In this document: one piece after another, positions 4,146 through 6,836 of the stretch
Layout of the letters: each line of letters starts with the position of its first letter
Position numbering within the stretch: the stretch's first letter is position 1
Source of the DNA: Verrucomicrobiota bacterium
GTDB taxonomy: Bacteria; Verrucomicrobiota; Lentisphaeria; Oligosphaerales; Oligosphaeraceae
NCBI GenBank assembly: GCA_022709995.1
Contig: JAKLHU010000118.1
Span: 1-6,836, forward strand
Length of the DNA stretch: 6,836 nt
Direction: 5' to 3'
The notes under the pieces: generated by a model
What the model saw: only the letters and a program-made list of their open reading frames with translations
Databases searched by the model: none
What the model was told of the DNA's origin: nothing
Program-made: the position numbers and the translations under genes

Positions 4146-6836
4146 ATGTGTTCATTTTACCATTTGCGGCGTCGTGTCGCGTTGTTCCTGCCGTTGCTGC
4201 TTGCCGCGTTGGCGACGGCCGCGCCCACCGTAACTTTGGTGGCGGAATGGGACTTCAGCCGCGGTTCCATCGCTTCGGTGGACGGCAAGTTCACCGGCAC
4301 GCTGCGCGGCGCCACCCAAGTCGTCGACGGCCATCTCCTGATGGCGCCCGGTTTTGAGGACAAGGGCGAAGGGCTGCTTCTGGACAAGGTCTATTCCGAA
4401 TTGACGCCGGCCGAGGGCTTCCGCCTCGAAATCACCTTCCGGCCCCGGACGGAACTGCGCGCCGAACAGCCGCAGCAGCTGCTTTGGGACAGCAAATACC
4501 TCTTGGCCGGAAACTACCAGAACGCCCAGGGCAACCACGCCGGTTTTGCCGTCGCCTTGGTCCATGGCGGCGGCGATGTCTTCCCCTACGTCTGGCTGGG
4601 GTTGGGGACGGCGACCAAGGTCTGCGCCGGCCAGCAGGTGTCTCTCGCCTTGGGCCAGCAGCACACGATCGCCGTGGCTTATAACGGCGCCAGCCGGCTG
4701 GAAATCAGCCTTGACGGCACCTCCAACAAGACGTTCACCTTCACCGGGGGCGGTCCGGTGGCGCCCGCCATCCGGCCGCCTGTCATCGGCGACCGCTGCG
4801 GCTCGACCCACAACCGTTTCAACGGCGGCATCGCACGGGTGAAGCTGACGGCGTATCCGACGGAACCGCTCATCCTGACCCTGCCGGGCCGGACGGCGTT
4901 CGTGCGCGGCGAGTCGCCGGCCGTCCTAGGCCTGCAATTGGCCAACCAGGACAAGGCAGACCTGACGGCGATAACGGCGCACGTCGAATTCACGGGTCCG
5001 GCGGCGAAGCTGCTGCCGGCCCGCCGGCTGGAGGTCGGCGCTCTGGCCGCCAAGAGCAGCCGCACCGTCGAACTGCCGCTCGAAACGCGGCTTCGCCCCG
5101 GCAAATATCCTTTCACGGTCACCGTGACCAGCACTGGCCGGCAGGGCGAGGCCAGCTTGACGGGCAATTTTGATTTCACCATCGGGCCGCAGCTGCCGCC
5201 GGACTCCATGCCGGTGCTGATGTGGGGCGGCGGCAGCCCGGTCGAGGTTGTCCTCGACCACGGCTTTACCCACGATCTGAATGGCTTTGCCTCGCGAGTC
5301 CTGTACAGCACCGACCTGGCGGACACGGCGCTCGCAGCCCAGCGCTCCCTGGACGACTATGTCGCCTCCGGACTGCGCCGGGCTTCCTACTTCACCCTCG
5401 CTCACGACAAAACCCTTACCGACCGGTTTCCGCGGTTGCGCCGGGACGGCACGGTGGTCCCCCGCAACGCCGAGGCGTCGAACCCCGAATACCAGGCGAT
5501 CTTAGGCGACACCGCCGAGAAGACGGCCCAGATCCTCAAGGACCATCCCGGCTGCGACGCCTTGCTGATCAATTCCGAGGTGCGCGACTCGACGGCGCCG
5601 TCGTTCGGAAACGTCGAGCCGGCGGCCTTTCAGGCGTTTGCCGGCTATCCCATTCCGGACGAAGTCATGACCAAGACCGCTCCGCACTACTCCCGGGTCA
5701 TGGACTTCCCGCTCGGCCGGGTCATCAGCCCGGACCACCGGCTGCTGGTGTATTATCGCTGGTTCTGGAAGCAGGGCGACGGCTGGAATCCGGTCCAGAC
5801 CCTCGTCAACAACGCCTATCACAAGCATATCAAGCGGCCGTTCTGGACCTTCTTTGATCCGACGGTGCGGGTGCCGCCGGTCTGGGGCAGCGGCGGCAAT
5901 GTCGACTATGTCAGCCACTGGACGTATGCCTATCCCGACCCTCTGCGGACCGGCAGCGTCACCGACGAGCTGCGGGCCATGGCCGACGGCTGCCCCGGCC
6001 AGGACGTGATGTCCATGACCCAGATCATCTGCTACCGCAGCGGGACGGCGCCCCAGAACCGGAATCCGGATCCCACCCCGGCCTGGGCCCTGGAGCAGCC
6101 CGAGGCCAAGTTCATCTCCCTGCCGCCGGATTCCCTGCGGGCCTCCATCTGGGCCAAGATCTCCCGGCGCGTCCAGGGCATCATGTTCCATGGCTCCGGC
6201 TCGCTCTGGGGAACGCCCAGCATCGGCTCCTATTTCACCACCAACCTGGAAACCGGCGTCATGCTGAAAAAAGTGCTGGGGGAAGTCGTGAAGCCCCTGG
6301 GGCCGACGCTGAAACGAATCCCGGAGCGTCCCCCGCAAGTCGCCATTCTGCACAGCTTCGCGTCCAGCGTCTTTGCCGGCCGCGGCACCTGGGGCTGGCA
6401 GGGCTGGCTCCTGGACGCGCATCTGATGCTGCAATGGGCCAACCTCTCGCCGGCTGTCATTTATGAGGAAAAAATTCTCCGTGACGGCTTTGGGGATTTG
6501 AAGGTCCTTTGTCTTTTCCATTGCGACGTGCTGACGACGCCGGTCTTCGACGCCATTCGCGCGTTCCAGTCCGGGGGCGGCGTCATCATTGCGGACGAGT
6601 TCCTGGTCCCCGGAATTGTTCCTGACATCCTGGTCAAGGCGTATACGCGTCCATCCGAGGCTGAGCAGGCCAAGGCCGAGTTACAGGCCATGGCCGCCGA
6701 TCTGCGGTGTCACCTCGCGGGCCGGTCGATCTCGTTGCACCGGCCGGGACTCCACACCCGTGTCCGGCGGGAGTTGCGCCGGCGGCCGCGGACCCGACGT
6801 CTGGCGCTGGGGCTGTCCATCGCCGCGGCGGCGGTC
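4146..6836 (+). CDS. Large secreted multidomain protein: LamG-like, Ig-like, glycosidase-like barrel and GATase-like domains (3' partial)
   Basis: One frame stays open for 897 codons to the window edge with no stop. Residues 1-26 are a signal peptide: RRR at 8-10, core ALFLPLLLAALA, cleavage near ATA-A at 25-26. Residues ~30-236 read as a LamG/concanavalin-like lectin domain (VAEWDFSRGS, FRLEITFRPR, HTIAVAYNGASRLEISLDG, IGDRCGSTHNRFNGGIARVKL). Residues ~240-346 look like an Ig-like/NEW3-type beta domain (ANQDKADLTAI, RLRPGKYPFTVTV). Residues ~350-690 look like a TIM-barrel glycosidase region (NPEYQAIL, LLINSEVRD with Glu478 a candidate acid, VDYVSHWTYAYPD from 586, ASIWAKISRRVQGIMFHGSG from 666). 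Residues ~730-840 resemble the GATase-like domain that follows the barrel in GH42-type enzymes (PQVAILHSF, FDAIRAFQSGGGVIIADEF). The likely role is extracellular glycan hydrolysis or binding; family, substrate and catalysis are unproven. From about residue 855 the sequence looks foreign (see findings). Confidence 0.8.
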   Translation, partial: MCSFYHLRRRVALFLPLLLAALATAAPTVTLVAEWDFSRGSIASVDGKFTGTLRGATQVVDGHLLMAPGFEDKGEGLLLDKVYSELTPAEGFRLEITFRPRTELRAEQPQQLLWDSKYLLAGNYQNAQGNHAGFAVALVHGGGDVFPYVWLGLGTATKVCAGQQVSLALGQQHTIAVAYNGASRLEISLDGTSNKTFTFTGGGPVAPAIRPPVIGDRCGSTHNRFNGGIARVKLTAYPTEPLILTLPGRTAFVRGESPAVLGLQLANQDKADLTAITAHVEFTGPAAKLLPARRLEVGALAAKSSRTVELPLETRLRPGKYPFTVTVTSTGRQGEASLTGNFDFTIGPQLPPDSMPVLMWGGGSPVEVVLDHGFTHDLNGFASRVLYSTDLADTALAAQRSLDDYVASGLRRASYFTLAHDKTLTDRFPRLRRDGTVVPRNAEASNPEYQAILGDTAEKTAQILKDHPGCDALLINSEVRDSTAPSFGNVEPAAFQAFAGYPIPDEVMTKTAPHYSRVMDFPLGRVISPDHRLLVYYRWFWKQGDGWNPVQTLVNNAYHKHIKRPFWTFFDPTVRVPPVWGSGGNVDYVSHWTYAYPDPLRTGSVTDELRAMADGCPGQDVMSMTQIICYRSGTAPQNRNPDPTPAWALEQPEAKFISLPPDSLRASIWAKISRRVQGIMFHGSGSLWGTPSIGSYFTTNLETGVMLKKVLGEVVKPLGPTLKRIPERPPQVAILHSFASSVFAGRGTWGWQGWLLDAHLMLQWANLSPAVIYEEKILRDGFGDLKVLCLFHCDVLTTPVFDAIRAFQSGGGVIIADEFLVPGIVPDILVKAYTRPSEAEQAKAELQAMAADLRCHLAGRSISLHRPGLHTRVRRELRRRPRTRRLALGLSIAAAAV

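Noticed and set aside
4152..4811. 219-codon minus-strand open frame
   Set aside because: It is antisense to the signal peptide and LamG-like domain of the large secreted protein; no domain was recognised.
5502..6521. 339-codon open frame on the minus strand
   Set aside because: It lies antisense to the large secreted protein, whose plus-strand frame carries a signal peptide and ordered domain motifs. The minus peptide is rich in G, R, P, D and H with no domain, typical of a GC-rich antisense shadow.

Overview
The window is GC-rich DNA (roughly 60-65% G+C by eye) with four plus-strand genes and one long non-coding gap. Nothing in it is a phylogenetic marker. Three things recall free-living or gut members of the Lentisphaerota/Verrucomicrobiota-Planctomycetota group: secreted multidomain carbohydrate-type proteins, a lipoprotein with HEAT-like and GH2-type sugar-binding parts, and gaps full of degenerate short repeats. 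That placement is inference.

Region 1 (start to 2176) is housekeeping metabolism. It holds an Fe-S/FAD/NAD(P)H oxidoreductase of the GltA/GltD/NfnB type, missing its first residues at the window edge. Thirty bases later comes a NagD-like HAD phosphatase with its own ribosome binding site. The two are probably co-transcribed.

Region 2 (2177-3096) is about 920 bases with no credible gene. It carries three copies of a degenerate 18-base repeat, a GC-rich hairpin, and a striking tract of about ten 9-base units (consensus ATRGGACGW). A diverged set of the same unit follows in opposite orientation, so the two halves form an inverted arrangement that includes a perfect 15-base inverted repeat.

Region 3 (3097 to the window end) encodes two exported proteins. 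The first is a 309-residue lipoprotein with HEAT-like helices and a C-terminal GH2-type galactose-binding domain. After a 119-base gap with a good sigma-70-like promoter comes a very large secreted protein that runs off the window (at least 897 codons). Its apparent order is signal peptide, LamG-like lectin domain, Ig-like domain, TIM-barrel-like glycosidase region, and GATase-like domain. It has no stop inside the window. The two proteins may act together on extracellular glycans, but no transporter or regulator in the window supports a defined pathway.

The last ~120-150 bases change character: the frame becomes very Arg-rich and ends in a hydrophobic stretch. This could be a chimeric or low-quality contig end, a frameshift, or a real divergence. 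No RNA gene, CRISPR array, transposase or prophage gene was seen.
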